DNA of 64,000 nucleotides from Isoetes taiwanensis (GCA_021234155.1 JAJEKV010000049.1:5590691-5654690); one strand, 5' to 3'. Counted from the stretch's first letter, positions 33,450 through 45,354 are shown. Numbers and translations: made by a program. The notes: generated from the letters alone by a model not told the origin.

Positions 33450-35150
33450 TGATTTCGTTTATGCCCAAAGATGGGGATGACAAGAAGGCAATAGTTCTTT
33501 TTATGCAAATGCAAACTCAAGTGGTCGGGTTAATCGACAAGGTTACATATGTAAGCGTTCTAAGTGCATGTGCAAGTGAAGAATCACTTCCATGGGGCCA
33601 ACGCGATACATGCTTGCATCATAAGAGCCGGTGTTGAGTCACATGTCTTTGTGAACAATGCTCTTATTGGCATGTATGCAAGATGCGGTTTACTCAAAGG
33701 TTCTTATGGGGTGTTTAATCGGATGCACCTTGCGGGATGGGATATCATGGAATGTTATGCTTTCGCTTACAAATTGTTATTGTCATGATCACGAATCCAT
33801 CATGCTTGGCCCGAAACCGGACAAAGTGGCATATGTAAGCATTTTGAATGCATGTGCTAATACAAAAAGTCTAGGGTTAGGCAAACACACTGCACTCTCA
33901 ACTTCAAAATTTTGAATTGCAACCTGATATCTTTGTGAGTACTTGCACTTATTGACATGTATACCAAATGTGGTAGCACTAAAGATGCTTGTGAAGTGTT
34001 CAAAAGAAGATGTGCATGCGTGACATAGTCACTTGGAATTCTGCTATTTCAGCCTATGCTTTGTATGGAAATATTGCGACATCTTTAGTTTATTTGGTCA
34101 AATGCAAGATGATGGTTTAAGACCGGATGGAGTAACTTATACTAGCGCTTTGAGTGCATGTGCCGGTGCATGCGCACTAGGGTGGGGAAAGCACATTCAT
34201 GCGCACCTCATTAAGGGTCAACTGAAATTAGATACCACCATTAGCAACATCATTATAGGCATGTATTATAAGTGTGGAGCAATGCAAGATGCCGTTTAGA
34301 GTTTGATAAGATTCTGTATTTAGTATAGTCTCATGGGCTACAATCATTGCGGGATATGCGGAGCATGGTGATGGTGGCGAAGCCCTCAAGCTTTTTGAGC
34401 AAATGCGGGATGATGGCTTCCAGCCGATAAGTATACATATGTAGGTGTCTTGAATGCGTGTCTTTGGTTCAGGATCTCTAGAATTGGGTAGGCATATTCA
34501 CACACACCTATTACATGTTAAAGTTGAGCTAGATATTTTTGTCTAAATGCACTCATTGACATGTATGCTAAATGCGAGGCATTGAAGAAGCCCATCAAGT
34601 ATTCATTGGGATGCCCCACACGAGATATAGTATCATGGACTTCATTTATAGCGGGATAGCTGCACAACATGGAGATGCTAATCAAGCCCTTTTGCTTTTT
34701 AAGGAAATGGAAATTCATGGTGTCAAGCCGCACAACATAGCATTTCTTCCTGTACTTCTGCGTCTGCGGCTACATGGGACTTGTAGATTTAGGGCGTAAA
34801 CACTTTGATTCCATGAGTCGCATTCATGGTATCCGACCATCAAAAGAGCACTACGCTTGTATGATAGACCTTCTTGGTCGTTCGGTGTTTGCACGAGGCA
34901 AAAGAATTCCTTTATGCAATGCCTTTCAAACCTGATACAATAGTTTGGATGGCCTTTCTTGGTGCTTGTAAAATCCATGGAAATGTGGAGTCGGGCCGAG
35001 AGTCTTTGTAGAAGAGATTCTCAAATTGGGGCATAGGAAAGATTTCTCTATATTTCCTAATGCATTTGATGAGACGATAAGGGAAAATATATTGGATAGG
35101 GGTCGGGGCCTTCTACTTTGAATTGCTGATACGATGGGAATTTGACATGC
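33450..35150 (+). pseudogene. PPR protein pseudogene (PLS class)
   Basis: The three forward frames alternate in carrying canonical PPR wording. Examples are DKVTYVSVLSACASEESLPW, FVNNALIGMYARCGLLKGSY, KPDKVAYVSILNACANTKSL, RPDGVTYTSALSACAGACAL, LFKEMEIHGVKPHNIAFLPV and finally HYACMIDLLGR. At least five 35-residue-type repeat sets are visible. Frame changes and stops occur every few hundred bases, so it is a decayed gene. It is in opposite orientation to, and not clearly a copy of, the PPR pair at 23-27 kb. No DYW or E domain was recognised. Confidence 0.85.
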
Positions 35151-36032
35151 ATACATTCATCTCAATTGGACTATAATGTCATCCGAATAGGGTGAGTTGG
35201 CTCTAAACGCTATTTTATAATCTGACATTCGATGGTACATTTGTTTTGTAGGTTGCAAGTCGTGGCAGATCATGTCCTATTTTAAGTTCTTACCAATTCT
35301 GTTCATCGTGGTTGGCATGTGCTTGGCAAGTTTTAGGGCAATACTGATTCTTTCTGCATCCAGATGTGAAACTTGAGCAGAACATGGAACGTCATACATA
35401 TCATCAAGAAACTTAAGAAACATTTGAGATCCAAATTAGGGAGAAAAGCAAGGTACTGCATCATATCTTTTCTGAGAAGTATGGCCATAAGTCGTATTTA
35501 ATTAAAGTGGGACTCATTCCATTCCCATTTTTTTTCGGAACCCTGTTAATTTACATGAAAAGGAGCACCCCGACCCGAAAACTATCCTTAATTTGATTTT
35601 TTGTCTAGAACTCTGCATCGAAGCTTTCCTCCAGTTTTCCCTGGTTAGCGAGTCGAGAACAAGAACAATGCAACTGAAACAAAGGAAATTCATTAAAGAT
35701 TGAAACCAAAGTTCTAGATTGAAACCAAAGTTTACAATGGTTGAAGATACCATGATGGTCGGGCTGACACAAATATTACATCATCTTCGCACACAGACCA
35801 CCTACTGGGAACAACATGCAGAGCAAGGTCTGAGGCGTTCCAAGCCACAAGAGCAACTTGAAGAGAATAGAAATCTGAACACGCTAGCCTGACATGGCTC
35901 CCGATCATGTCCTTTCTGTTCGCGATTTGTACTGGGAAAGGCAAAATCAAGTTAGTGCAAGTGATGCTACAGACAATACAAATAAGAAAACAACCAAACC
36001 TAAGGGCCATTTCAAGAAGAATGTAGGTATGA
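35151..36032. other. Intergenic stretch
   Basis: No recognisable coding sequence. At 35,649-35,659 there is CGAGTCGAGAA, the half-site of the palindromes that cluster from 36,033. GATTGAAACCAAAGTT occurs twice near 35,698-35,731. Confidence 0.45.
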
Positions 36033-36475
36033 GGCCTTTCTCGACTCGCGAGTCGAGAAAGGCCCCTCTGATGTAGCTTAGAGCCCAAAAAAACAAAAAA
36101 ACAAGAAAAAAAAAATTCCTTCTTTTTCTAAGTAGGCAAAATTTTTTTTTTTTTGAGGGCCTTTCTCGACTCGCGAGTCGAGAAAGACCCTCAAGGCCCC
36201 TCTAATGGCCTTTCTCGACTCGCGAGTCGAGAAAGGCAGCTCTGAGTAAAAAAAAATTTTTTTTTCCTTTTTTTTTAACTAGGAAAAAAAAAGTTTTTTT
36301 TTCAAGAAGATTTTTTTTAAGGGCCTTTCTCGACTCGTGGGTCGAGAAAAGCATCTGGGAGTAAAAAAACGAAGTTTTGGGGGGTTGAGAAAGGAAGCTC
36401 AAAGTGAAAAACAGAGTTCTGAGGTCGAGAAACGCAGTCCTGAGGACCTTTCTCGACTCGCGAAGTCGAAAAGGC
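36033..36475. repeat. Cluster of GGCCTTTCTCGACTCG palindromes
   Basis: A perfect 32-bp palindrome lies at 36,033-36,064, made of GGCCTTTCTCGACTCG and its exact complement with no loop. A 42-bp version with one mismatched pair lies at 36,153-36,194, and a perfect 30-bp version at 36,208-36,237. Diverged versions lie at about 36,323-36,351 and 36,445-36,473. Between them are A- or T-runs and further half-sites such as GGTCGAGAAA near 36,423. Another diverged copy is at 38,434-38,461. They encode no protein and have no recognised family. Confidence 0.9.
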
Positions 36476-36654
36476 ATTTCGTGGTGGAAAACACTTCGAG
36501 GTTCATGACTAAACTGGACCAAAGAATGGTATTTTCTATGTATTTTCTAATGCACACCATATCTTATGCATTTATTATGTATACATATCACGAAAAAATA
36601 GACCACCTTAGCTTATTTCAAATATAGATTTTCCAAATGGGACACTATGTACTA

Positions 36655-37045
36655 TATATTTTTCAATAAGCACAATATCCTATATTATGTATTTTCCAAT
36701 AACCACAATATTCTATGCATTTTTTTTATGAAAAATGCCCTCTCCATATATTACTATATATTTTTCAATAAGCACAATATCCTATATTATGTATTTTCCA
36801 ACAACCACAATATTCTATGCATTGTTTTTATGAAAAATGCCCTCTCCATATATTACTCAAATTTTTTCAATAAGCACAATATCCATTTTCCAACAAGCAC
36901 AATATTCTATGCATTTTTTATGAAAAATGCCCTTTCCATGTATTACTATATATTTTTTAATAAGCACAATATCCTAATATTATGTATTTTCCAATAACCA
37001 CAATATTCTATGCATTTTTATGAAAAATGCCCTCAACATGTATTT
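36655..37045 (+). repeat. Tandem array, 102-bp unit, about 3.7 copies
   Basis: CAATAAGCACAATATCC recurs at 36,664, 36,766 and 36,868, and as TAATAAGCAC at 36,958. Each is followed by the ATTTTCCAA.A.CACAATATTC and ATGAAAAATGCCCT blocks. The third unit is 12 bp shorter. 102 is a multiple of three, which leaves a long open frame (36,647-36,997), but the composition is AT-rich and protein-like features are absent. A looser relative of the unit starts near 36,530. Confidence 0.9.
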
Positions 37046-37148
37046 CCTATGGAAAAAAATGGACCCTCCCCGCTCTTTTTACCCCGCTCTTTTTTCCCGC
37101 CCATACTTAAAATTTGAAATTTAGTACATACCAATTTGGTACATACCT

Positions 37149-37446
37149 TTGGGACGGTTTCGGAGTCCTGCCATCGTGGACGGCTATGGCGTTCTTGTTC
37201 TTCAGGCGGGCGTTCTTGTTCTTCAGGTAATAGCAGCTTTGGTCCCAAGCGTCGGATTAGCCATAGCTTTAGAAGCTCTGCTTGGCATAACAATACGCCT
37301 GAAAGGGAAACCGCCAGCGCCAGGAAAGCAGGGAGTTCTTTTTGTATGCAACCACAGAACACTTCTTGATCCGGTAATGCTATCTGCGGTGCTAAAAAGA
37401 AGAGTTACGGCACTAACCTACAAACATAAGCGAGTATCGGATAGGA
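37149..37446 (+). pseudogene. Glycerol-3-phosphate acyltransferase (GPAT) fragment
   Basis: Land-plant GPATs of the GPAT4/6/8 type acylate glycerol-3-phosphate for cutin and suberin. One frame gives [20 protein letters not shown] followed by [17 protein letters not shown]. The NHRTLLDP segment corresponds to acyltransferase motif I (NHxxxxD type). Only about 95 of about 500 residues are present, and homology stops after [11 protein letters not shown]. Just upstream a 21-bp tandem repeat (GTTCTTGTTCTTCAG and flanks at 37,189 and 37,210) adds seven codons. It is a gene scrap. Confidence 0.8.
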
Positions 37447-37649
37447 AAATTTGGAGCCGAAGAGGGGCCGGATTGGGTCGAAATGAGAGCTTCCACTAGC
37501 CCCATGCCCAGCAGCCCTGGGGCCTTGATCTTTCTTATCTTCATTAAATCCTTGCTCCTTATTAGCGCAGCAGATCTGAAAAAATCCGGCAGCAGATCTG
37601 AAAAAATGAGAAAGGAGCTTCAGAAATGGGGAAACGGAGAAGAAACGAT

Positions 37650-38378
37650 GATTTAGATTCCATCCAACTGATGAGGAGCTCGTGGTGCATTATTTGGCCC
37701 ACAAAGCTGCATCAAAATCGTTCCCAATTGCCATAATTGGAGAGATAGATCTGTATAAGTTCGATCCATGGGATTTGCCGCATAAGGCTCTGTTTGGTGA
37801 GAAAGAGTGGTATTTCTTCAGTCCTCGAGACAGAAAATACCCAAACGGGGCTCGTCCAAATCGGGCGGCTTGACTACAGTTCTTGGAAGGCCACCGGAAC
37901 CGATAAAGCCGGTTGTTAGGTTGGCGTGAAGAAAGCCTTGGTGTTTTACAGGGGTCGGGCTCCTAAGGGAATTAAAACCAACTGGATTATGCACGAGTAC
38001 AGGCTCACGGACAGTGGCGGCCGCCCTGCGGGTATGAAGCGAAAGGGATCTCTGAGAGTACGTTTCTTTTTCCTCTGCCTTCATTTTAATGTTTGGGTTC
38101 GTTAACTTAAATTGATGGTTGTTTTGCTGTTGCAGCTGGATGATTGGGTGCTGTGTCGCATCTACAAGAAGAGCGTGAGCCACAAGGGCCTCGCGGCTCC
38201 CAAAATTGAGGCAGAAGATGAATCATGCTTGGAAGATGTTCTTGCTTCTCTGCCCGACATCGACGAATCAAAGATGGGCATGGGGCTTCAAAGGATTTTT
38301 CCGTTAATAATTAAGGCTTCAAATGGGGAAACGAAGGAAGAAACGGAGAAGAAAGGGGAAAAAGATGTAAGAAGATGA
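37650..38378 (+). pseudogene. NAC-domain transcription factor pseudogene, intron retained
   Basis: NAC proteins are plant DNA-binding transcription factors. The domain is seen from [20 protein letters not shown] through [20 protein letters not shown] and [14 protein letters not shown]. In a second frame [29 protein letters not shown] and EYRL follow. After an intron at the position usual for NAC genes (donor at 38,058, acceptor before 38,136) comes LDDWVLCRIYKK. The start LPPG is lost behind a stop, a frame change occurs near 37,870, and another stop lies before [10 protein letters not shown]. The retained intron means it arose by DNA duplication or decay in place, not by retroposition. The C-terminal region is short. 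Confidence 0.85.
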
Positions 38379-38433
38379 TGCGTCAGAGTCCAAGCGAGAG
38401 CACATCTTGGTGTTTTTTGTGCTGGAATTAACT

Positions 38434-38461
38434 TGCCTTCTCGACTAGTGGGTCGAGAAAG
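38434..38461. repeat. Diverged outlying copy of the 36-kb palindrome
   Basis: CTTCTCGACTAGTGGGTCGAG with flanking GC and AAAGG matches the palindrome family at 36,033-36,475 with a few changes around the centre. It lies about 2 kb from the cluster, directly after the NAC pseudogene. Confidence 0.75.
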
Positions 38462-38609
38462 GTTTCAAATTGAGTATTGATTTAATTTAATTTATATTTG
38501 ATCATTAATTTATATTTGATTATTTTATCAATAGATTAATTTAATTTATTATTTAATTATAATTATCTAATTAGCTTAATTAATTATTGATTATATATTA
38601 ATAAGTAAT

Positions 38610-39020
38610 ACTTTTTATTTTTTTTTTTTTTTTTTTTTTTGGGGGCTTTTGCCCCTCCCGTTCTTCCTTTGCTCCTCCCCCTTTGCCCCTTCCCCCCTCT
38701 TTTGCCCTCTTTGCTCTCTCTCCCCTCACTCCTCCCTTTGCCCCTCCCGTTCCTCCTTCTCTCCTCCCCCTTTGCCCCTTCCCCTCCTCTTTTTGCCCTC
38801 TTTGCTCTCCCTCCCTCCCCGCCCCTTCCCTCCCCTTCTTCCAACTTATCCCTCCCTCTCCTCCTTTGCCCTTTTGCTCTCCTCTCCCATCCCTGCCCTT
38901 GCCCCTCCTTCCAACTTATCCTCTTCCCCTCTTCAACGCATGGCCCCTCCCTCTTTCTCCTCCTACCCTTCTCCTTATCAAGGTGTGCCCCCTCTCCCTC
39001 CCCTCTCTTTTTTTTTTTTG
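38610..39020. repeat. Long polypyrimidine tract with about 89-bp internal repeat
   Basis: After a run of about 22 T the plus strand is almost only C and T for nearly 400 bp. TTTGCCCCTCCCGTTC occurs at 38,648 and 38,737, so part of the tract is a diverged tandem duplication with a period of about 89 bp. Long open frames here on both strands follow from composition and are not genes. Confidence 0.85.
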
Positions 39021-39109
39021 GATGAGTCCCATTTTCAGGCAAAATCCCAAAATTCGAGATTTGTCCCACTTTAATTAAATACGACTTCCATGTAAATAGT
39101 ATTAACCAG

Positions 39110-39257
39110 CAGTAGGCTGTCCAGCAAGTATATATTGCGTTTTCTAGGCTTAATCCAATTTGGATTTGCTTAGGGTTCACTAAAAGCCTATCACCAATCT
39201 AGGCGGTCTAGCAAGTGTATATTGCTTATTTTTATCTTTATCCAATTTGGATTTGCT
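39110..39257 (+). repeat. Two-copy repeat, about 87-bp period
   Basis: A block with CAGCAAGTATATATTGC and AATCCAATTTGGATTTGCT near 39,120-39,165 recurs near 39,210-39,257 as TAGCAAGTGTATATTGC and ATCCAATTTGGATTTGCT. CCAATTTGG is itself a short palindrome. Confidence 0.8.
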
Positions 39258-42200
39258 AACATGTTGGCACTATTTATCAGAATATTAAGGAAGAGGTCTT
39301 TCTTTTACAATGGCATATCCTTTATATCTGGATGCACAATTTTGCAATATGAGAAGTGAAAACATTTTGCTGCCACGACGAATGAGTAGACGAATGAGTA
39401 GACGCAAGTGAATGGGAGCATTGATATGTGCAAAAGCTTGAGCCAATCTTTGCTTTTTGAGGCATGTGCCAAAGCTCGAAAACGGTTGATAAGCGGTGCC
39501 CATGGTGAGCCTAGGATCCCATGCGGGAATGATTTAAAGAACATCACATTTTTTTCATGGTGTGTGGCCATTTAATGGTATTTTGCTTTCGAGGTTGGAA
39601 GATTTTGGAGATTGTGGTAAGAACAAATCAATTTGGTATCTATCTATCTAAATGCTCTACTACTAAGACATGCCCTCATTCGCTAGAGATGCGGTAGGAT
39701 GGCGCTTGGGGATGTCTCTGGTTGTAAGTTTTAACATACACACTTATTGTAGTCAAGGATGTGCTCTCTCACCTTTGTTCTAGAAGGTTCTTTTATAGTG
39801 CAATTCAAATGCAATCCAAATGTTGATACGAATTATCCCTGCGGTTTTTGGGTTAAATGAAGCATAGGTCTGGCTTGCACGGCAAAGTCTTTTTTAGAGT
39901 TCTAAAGCTTACTAGCTAGAGTTGTAAAACTCAAATGGGATAGCGAAAAAGGTGAAAAAGCTTTTCACTTGACCAAGCTTGGATTGCCTCTAAAACTTCA
40001 TAGAGCTAGCAAACAAGAGAGTGCCAAGAATGATATGTCTACTCCCCAACCATGCGTCTTTATATAGAGCGAGCAACATAAGTGAACCATCATGGTGATC
40101 TTTGTATTAAAGAGAGAGAAAATGTTGTAGAAAGAGCTGGTCTAGAATGAACAAGAACTAAACTAACAAGATGAATTTGCCGCAAGGGGTTGCTCGAATG
40201 AAAAACAACTTACTCATGGCAGAAGTAGAAGCAACAATATTGTTAAAGGATTCCTAGCAAGCATTCAAGCTCAGTGGTTTGGGACCTCTAGATCATTTAA
40301 GATGATCAATCTGTGCAAGGAAGTTGCAAAATAATGCAAAGAACTAAGTTTCAAAGTATTTTCCCAAAAATTGAGAAAAGGTAGTCTCATCAAAACTTAT
40401 GAAAACTTATGCATGCCATGCACAAGCAATCTTGAATTTGATGTCATTTTAATTCAGACAGATGCTATAATATGCAAAGAACCTATGACCAAAAGTCCAC
40501 TTCCAAAAAATATGCAAAACTCCCTCAAATTTGAGATCTCGATCAAGTTAAAAAATGGGCAATAGCCCTGGCAGAATGCAAACTTTTGTAGATCAAGCAA
40601 ATGCAATCTTTTTTCAATGCTGACATGTGGAGTAGTTCTTCTACACACTTGCAGGTCTTGTTCAATAAAATATTCAATACGACTTAGAAATCGATTATTT
40701 GGCTGATAGACTATGACTTTGCAACAACGATCTAGAACTTGATGTATTATGTTTTTTTTAAGATACTTTCTCAAGGTTTTTTTCATGAATGACTTGTTTA
40801 CCCTATGCTTTACACGTGCAAATACCGTTTATGTCTTGAGAAGAAAACAGTTGCGATATCCCATAGGTGGAAAGTGAAAAAAAGAGGCCTAAGGTATAAG
40901 AACAAGAAAATAATAAGTGCTTGCATGGGCCTCCACGTGGTGGTCGCCGTTGCCGTCCCACATGCTCGGAGGTACATGCGGTTTTGGTTTTGGGGTGGTG
41001 CTAGGTGGAAAAAAAGTTTAGGTAGAGTTAGAATAGATGGGCTAGTTTTATTAAAAAAGGAAAGAAAAAGAAAGAAAAATTGCAGGCATCCTATCTGTCC
41101 AGCATGTGTGGGATGAAGATAATAGCGACACTAAAGGCATCTCATTTGAAAATTTGACAAGTGTAATTTTGTTTTAAAGTGACGGATTTAATGGCTACTC
41201 TAAATAAGAATTCTCAGATGTGTGGTTATTGCTGCACATGCTCTGGCATTGCTTTATCATTGTAAAACCATTGCATTTCCTGATTTGGGAAGTGGGAGAG
41301 TTTGGAATACAACAATGAAAAGGAGTGATATGTTATGCAAGTCAAATTTTATAGCTACAGTTGACATGTTTGGATTGACATGTTTGGATTGTACTATTGC
41401 CTATTGTTCTGCTTGAATGGAGAAATATGAATGCAAGGTCAAATTGTTGCAGTGCTCGAACCAAATTGTTGTGGTAGGTTTATCATCCCATGTCTAATGG
41501 ACATATTGGATACAATAATAATACAATAAGTGCACCATCAATTTGAACGTTAATATTCATTTTCCTTAAAGGATGTTAATACCTCCCTTTAAACAATATG
41601 CCAGAAATAAATCCAAGAGGATTCATAAGACTATTACAACATCTGCATAAAGTCTCTCTGTAACACTGAACAAAACAATTTCATTTCATAAATTTTTGGA
41701 ATTATTATCAAGCACACTTTGGAAGGATCATGTAGCAATTTTCTTTAAAGAATTAATTGTTATCAACCACGTGTTAGAAGGATCATGTTAGCAATTTTCT
41801 TTAAAGAATTGTTATCTAATTACACTTTGGAATGACATGCAATTTTCATTTGCCTTGACCTATATGCGTAAAGAGTAAGCCTCTTAGTTCATGTGATATT
41901 CATAACACAACAACTTTTAGTCCATTTCTCACATAGCATGGGATAACCCTATCGTACATGTTGATCTATAATATATAATATGCTTTGTGACGTACGTTTC
42001 ATGACGACTTGATCATGGTATGGTGGGCATCTCCAATTTTAGATTTGAATTTCATCGGATATTTATTAGTCATTTAATAGTTTAATAGTTTTATGTATCC
42101 ATCAACTATGGTTACCTTAGTTTGTGCTTTTTTGCTTACTTGACTCCCTTTCTTTTTTAAACAGGCAACTGTAGTGTAGTTATGTTTGCGAGTGTAGTTT

Positions 42201-42520
42201 GGGTCCAATACTTGAACCAAAAAAATTTGCCGCTCGTGATAAATTTCTTGCATAAAATACTTCGCCTAGCTTTCCCCAAAAGAAAAGACACACCAGGCCT
42301 AGCTTTAGAAGAAGTGGAACTTGCAATTTGCTCGAGTGGCCATAGGAGACGTGGGACTTGCAATTTCACCAAAATGCAGCCAAGGCACACTAACCACAAT
42401 ACTGAAGTAAAAGCCAGTGCAAGGCTTAAAGCAGATGTTTTATTTGCAAAAATATGGCGAAAAAGAATTGCCTTCAAATATATAGGCTCTCAAAGATGAA
42501 GCTTTTGTACAGATCGAGCA
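39258..42520. other. Intergenic stretch without recognised genes
   Basis: Open frames here (for example minus 39,305-39,571, minus 40,454-40,786, plus 40,805-41,116) show no family I recognise and have no codon-like consistency with their neighbours. Near 41,690-41,850 the segment AAGGATCATGTTAGCAATTTTCTTTAAAGAATT is repeated in part. The last 400 bp before 42,521 lie downstream of the MFS gene. Confidence 0.45.
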
Positions 42521-45354
42521 TCAATGCAAGAGACCGGCGTGCTTGGCCTGAGTTCCGGCGCCATTAGGTGAGCTTCTTTGCGAACTGGTTTGATCTTTAT
42601 TTCCATACAGAGCAACATAAACTCTCTTAGTTCTGTAAGTTAGCACCAGGCTAAGCATGGCCGCTACAATGCATAACCCTGCCATGATTATGTATGTTGC
42701 CCGGAAGCAGGATGGCCCAGAACAATGCAGCCCATCAGACGTTAAAACTGCATTTGTTGGATTCAGCCCTTTGTAAAGCAGGTGGCTCTCCTGGCCCTTC
42801 TGGCGCTCGGCTTCCCTGTCATATATGGTCCCTGCTATTACCCCAGAAAAGATCAGAGATCCTGCCGGATTTGCCACACAAAGTATGTTGTATAATGCCC
42901 CAAAACTTTTCAACCCAAAAAGCTCCGACGCTGTTGCTGGGACTATGGACCAGAAGGAGCCATAGCCAAGACCAGAAAATAGGGTTCCTATGTACAAAGA
43001 TCCTGGAAATGCTATGGCAAACATTATATGTCCAATTGCAGTTATGATGCAAGATGCTGCCACCGTGACTCCTCTTGGATAGACATAATCCCTGCACAAA
43101 CAGCATACATCTAATCAATAAGGTATGTCAAATCTGCACTTGATCAAACACTTGTGTGGAAATAGTGATCATGCCACAAGTGTAGATAACAAGATCTGAC
43201 AAGTATTTGATCTGTATACACTTGTAGCATGATCAAAATCTATATTCCATTAGAACGAATGTCCCATCATTCTATGTTTCTCGTGCATGCAGGGATATAA
43301 GACAGCCCGATTTTCATCATGAACAGCTCAGACTAAAAAGGGTAATGCTTAAAAAATAAAACCTAAGTATGTCAAACAGTGTCTCACCTAGCAACTGTTT
43401 CTGATGCATATCCACCCACCAGACGACCTAGGAAGTTCCATATGCTAAACAATGACACAAATATGTGTGCATTGGCATAGCCCTGTGCTTGCGCCATCTG
43501 ACCTAGATTATCTATTACAGTCAATCCTGATCCTGCTCCACACCACAATGCTCCAAAGAGTAACCAAAAATCTGCCTTCACAAGTGCCTCCCCCACAGTA
43601 AACTCTTCGCCTCTTCTCGGCCCCTTCTTCCTCTTAACTTTTACAGCACCTTCTGCCACAGCCAAGTAAAGTTTGGCTTCTAACTCTGCAACCCTTGCTT
43701 TGCGAATTTCTTCTGGCATAATTCCAGTCAATTTCTCGTCTTCAACCTCACTGAAGTAGAAAGATTCTGTCATTCTGGCTAGATCAGGAACTAAACTTGC
43801 AGGTCTTGAAAGAGGTGGAATCAGACTTGAAGGTCTGGAAAGAGCTGGAGTCTGGCTTGATTCTGGATCTTCTGCCACATTTGAGCCTGTAGGAGTTTGA
43901 GCTGGATTGAGTAGTGGTGTTTTGAGCCCTTCTTCAACAGAGCATTCTGTTTTTTTTAACAATGTCTTCTTCTTTGCCAGTGCTAGCTTCAGGGGTATTA
44001 TCAAAGGAACCATCTGGAATATCACAAAGCCCATTCCAAAGGCAATGCTTATAGCTCTGGTCATGTCAACAAAATCTTGCAGCAGCAGCACTGCCATCAT
44101 GTATGGGGCCAAAGCGAGCAGAACACCATACAAGAATGTAAAGCTCTTATCCTCCACATCTTTTCTGCACTTGACACGCTCGATAGGTCTTATGATGAAC
44201 ATGACCATGAAGGCTACTAGAGATGGCATTAGGGCAACCAAAAACACAAAGTAGGACTGGTTAGGAGCAAATACTGCAGAATAAATGATTGTTAGTATTG
44301 CTCCAGACAAGCCTGTGTAGCCCTTGAGTATTCCTACTATTGGGCCTCGATTTTGCGGGGGAAGGTTCGCACACATGAAACAAGGGCTGCAGTGTTGAAA
44401 TATGATTCTCCATTTGTGGCCACCAACATGATGATACAGACCTGCAAAAACCAAACATTCTTACATGACTTGTTGAAAATAGCTCATATATATTACATTA
44501 GTAGACATTTTGGCCAAATAGATCTGAGACTGTTATTTCAGCAGCTCTTTCTACTTGTTTTCGCACCCTATGCAGGCCAAGGAGGGATCTTGGGCCATGA
44601 ATCTTACAAACAAGCTGTAGGACTTTAAGAAATGTCGTAAATATCAACTTTGTTGCTAGAGGAACCATTATCATAATGCAAAAGAAGATTTCCAGCAATC
44701 TGGTATAGAATTAAACCTGCTGTTAAAAATGCCAGGAGGGTTCAAGCGTCCCAATTCAAGGTCCTTCCAAAAGTCAAGATTTCTGGAAATCCTAATCCGA
44801 AGCCTGAAATGTTAATCCTAGCTTCATGGCCGAATACACCACATGAACAACGGGACATTGAAGCGCTATTATTCTAGCCCCTTTTTATGAAATTTTGTGC
44901 TGTAAATCTGTTCGAGATGGATTTTAAGCCTATGAGCATGCAAAGACTGAATTTTGGATAAGCGACAAAATGGAAACAGACATGGAGCAATCAATCGTAC
45001 CAAGTAAAAAGACAGATTTGGAATAACGGATATGAGCATAAGCCAAATTATAGAATAGCCCACAAGATTTTGAACTCCTCCGGTGAAGATTAGAGCTGCC
45101 GGTGGCCAATAATTCGAAAGGAACCCAGCAAGCAATCCCACACTATCGCCCACGTCCTTGAACACCCCAAGCGTATTCATCTGCCTCTGATTAAGCTGAA
45201 GCTTGGCCTTTATCAAAGGGGAATAGCTACCGTAGGCATATCCAACTCCGGCAAATCCTTGCAACCACATGGAGGAAATCAAAACAAGCCATTTCATGCC
45301 CAATAAACGGCGCAATCCTTTGTTTTCCGCTGTTGGGTTTCTGGGGAGATCCAT
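42521..45354 (-). CDS. Nodulin-like major facilitator transporter (NFD4-like), three exons, one apparent frameshift
   Basis: Plant nodulin-like MFS proteins are multi-pass membrane transporters. Exons on the minus strand are 45,354-45,001, 44,441-43,388 and 43,091-42,521, all with GT-AG sites. Exon 1 encodes SMWLQGFAGVGYAYGSYSPL and GVFKDVGDSVGLLAGFLSNY. Exon 2 encodes NGESYFNTAALVSCVRTFP, RGPIVGILKGYTGLSGAI, a long loop rich in Pro and Ser, and SIWNFLGRLVGGYASE. Exon 3 encodes GTLFSGLGYGSFWSIVPATA and ends in a hydrophilic tail. About 12 hydrophobic segments are expected over about 658 residues. Between VRTFP and QNRGP the frame shifts at a run of five G on the plus strand (44,357-44,361). 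The exon length is also off by two bases from what the splice phases require. It could be a sequencing error or an early pseudogene. Confidence 0.85.

Noticed and set aside
36033-36475. Palindrome cluster as a CRISPR array
   Set aside because: The units are palindromes with A/T-rich spacers of uneven length in plant DNA, and no cas-like genes are present.
36647-36997. 117-codon frame as a gene
   Set aside because: It is the translation of a 102-bp AT-rich tandem repeat and lacks protein-like features.
38584-39180. Long open frames on both strands (up to 198 codons, Gly/Arg/Lys-rich or Pro/Leu-rich)
   Set aside because: They are products of the polypyrimidine tract, which rarely contains stop codons in any frame; they show no domain.
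39305-39571. 88-codon minus-strand frame (MATHHEKNVMFFKSFPHG...)
   Set aside because: No family recognised and no splice or composition support; judged a chance frame.
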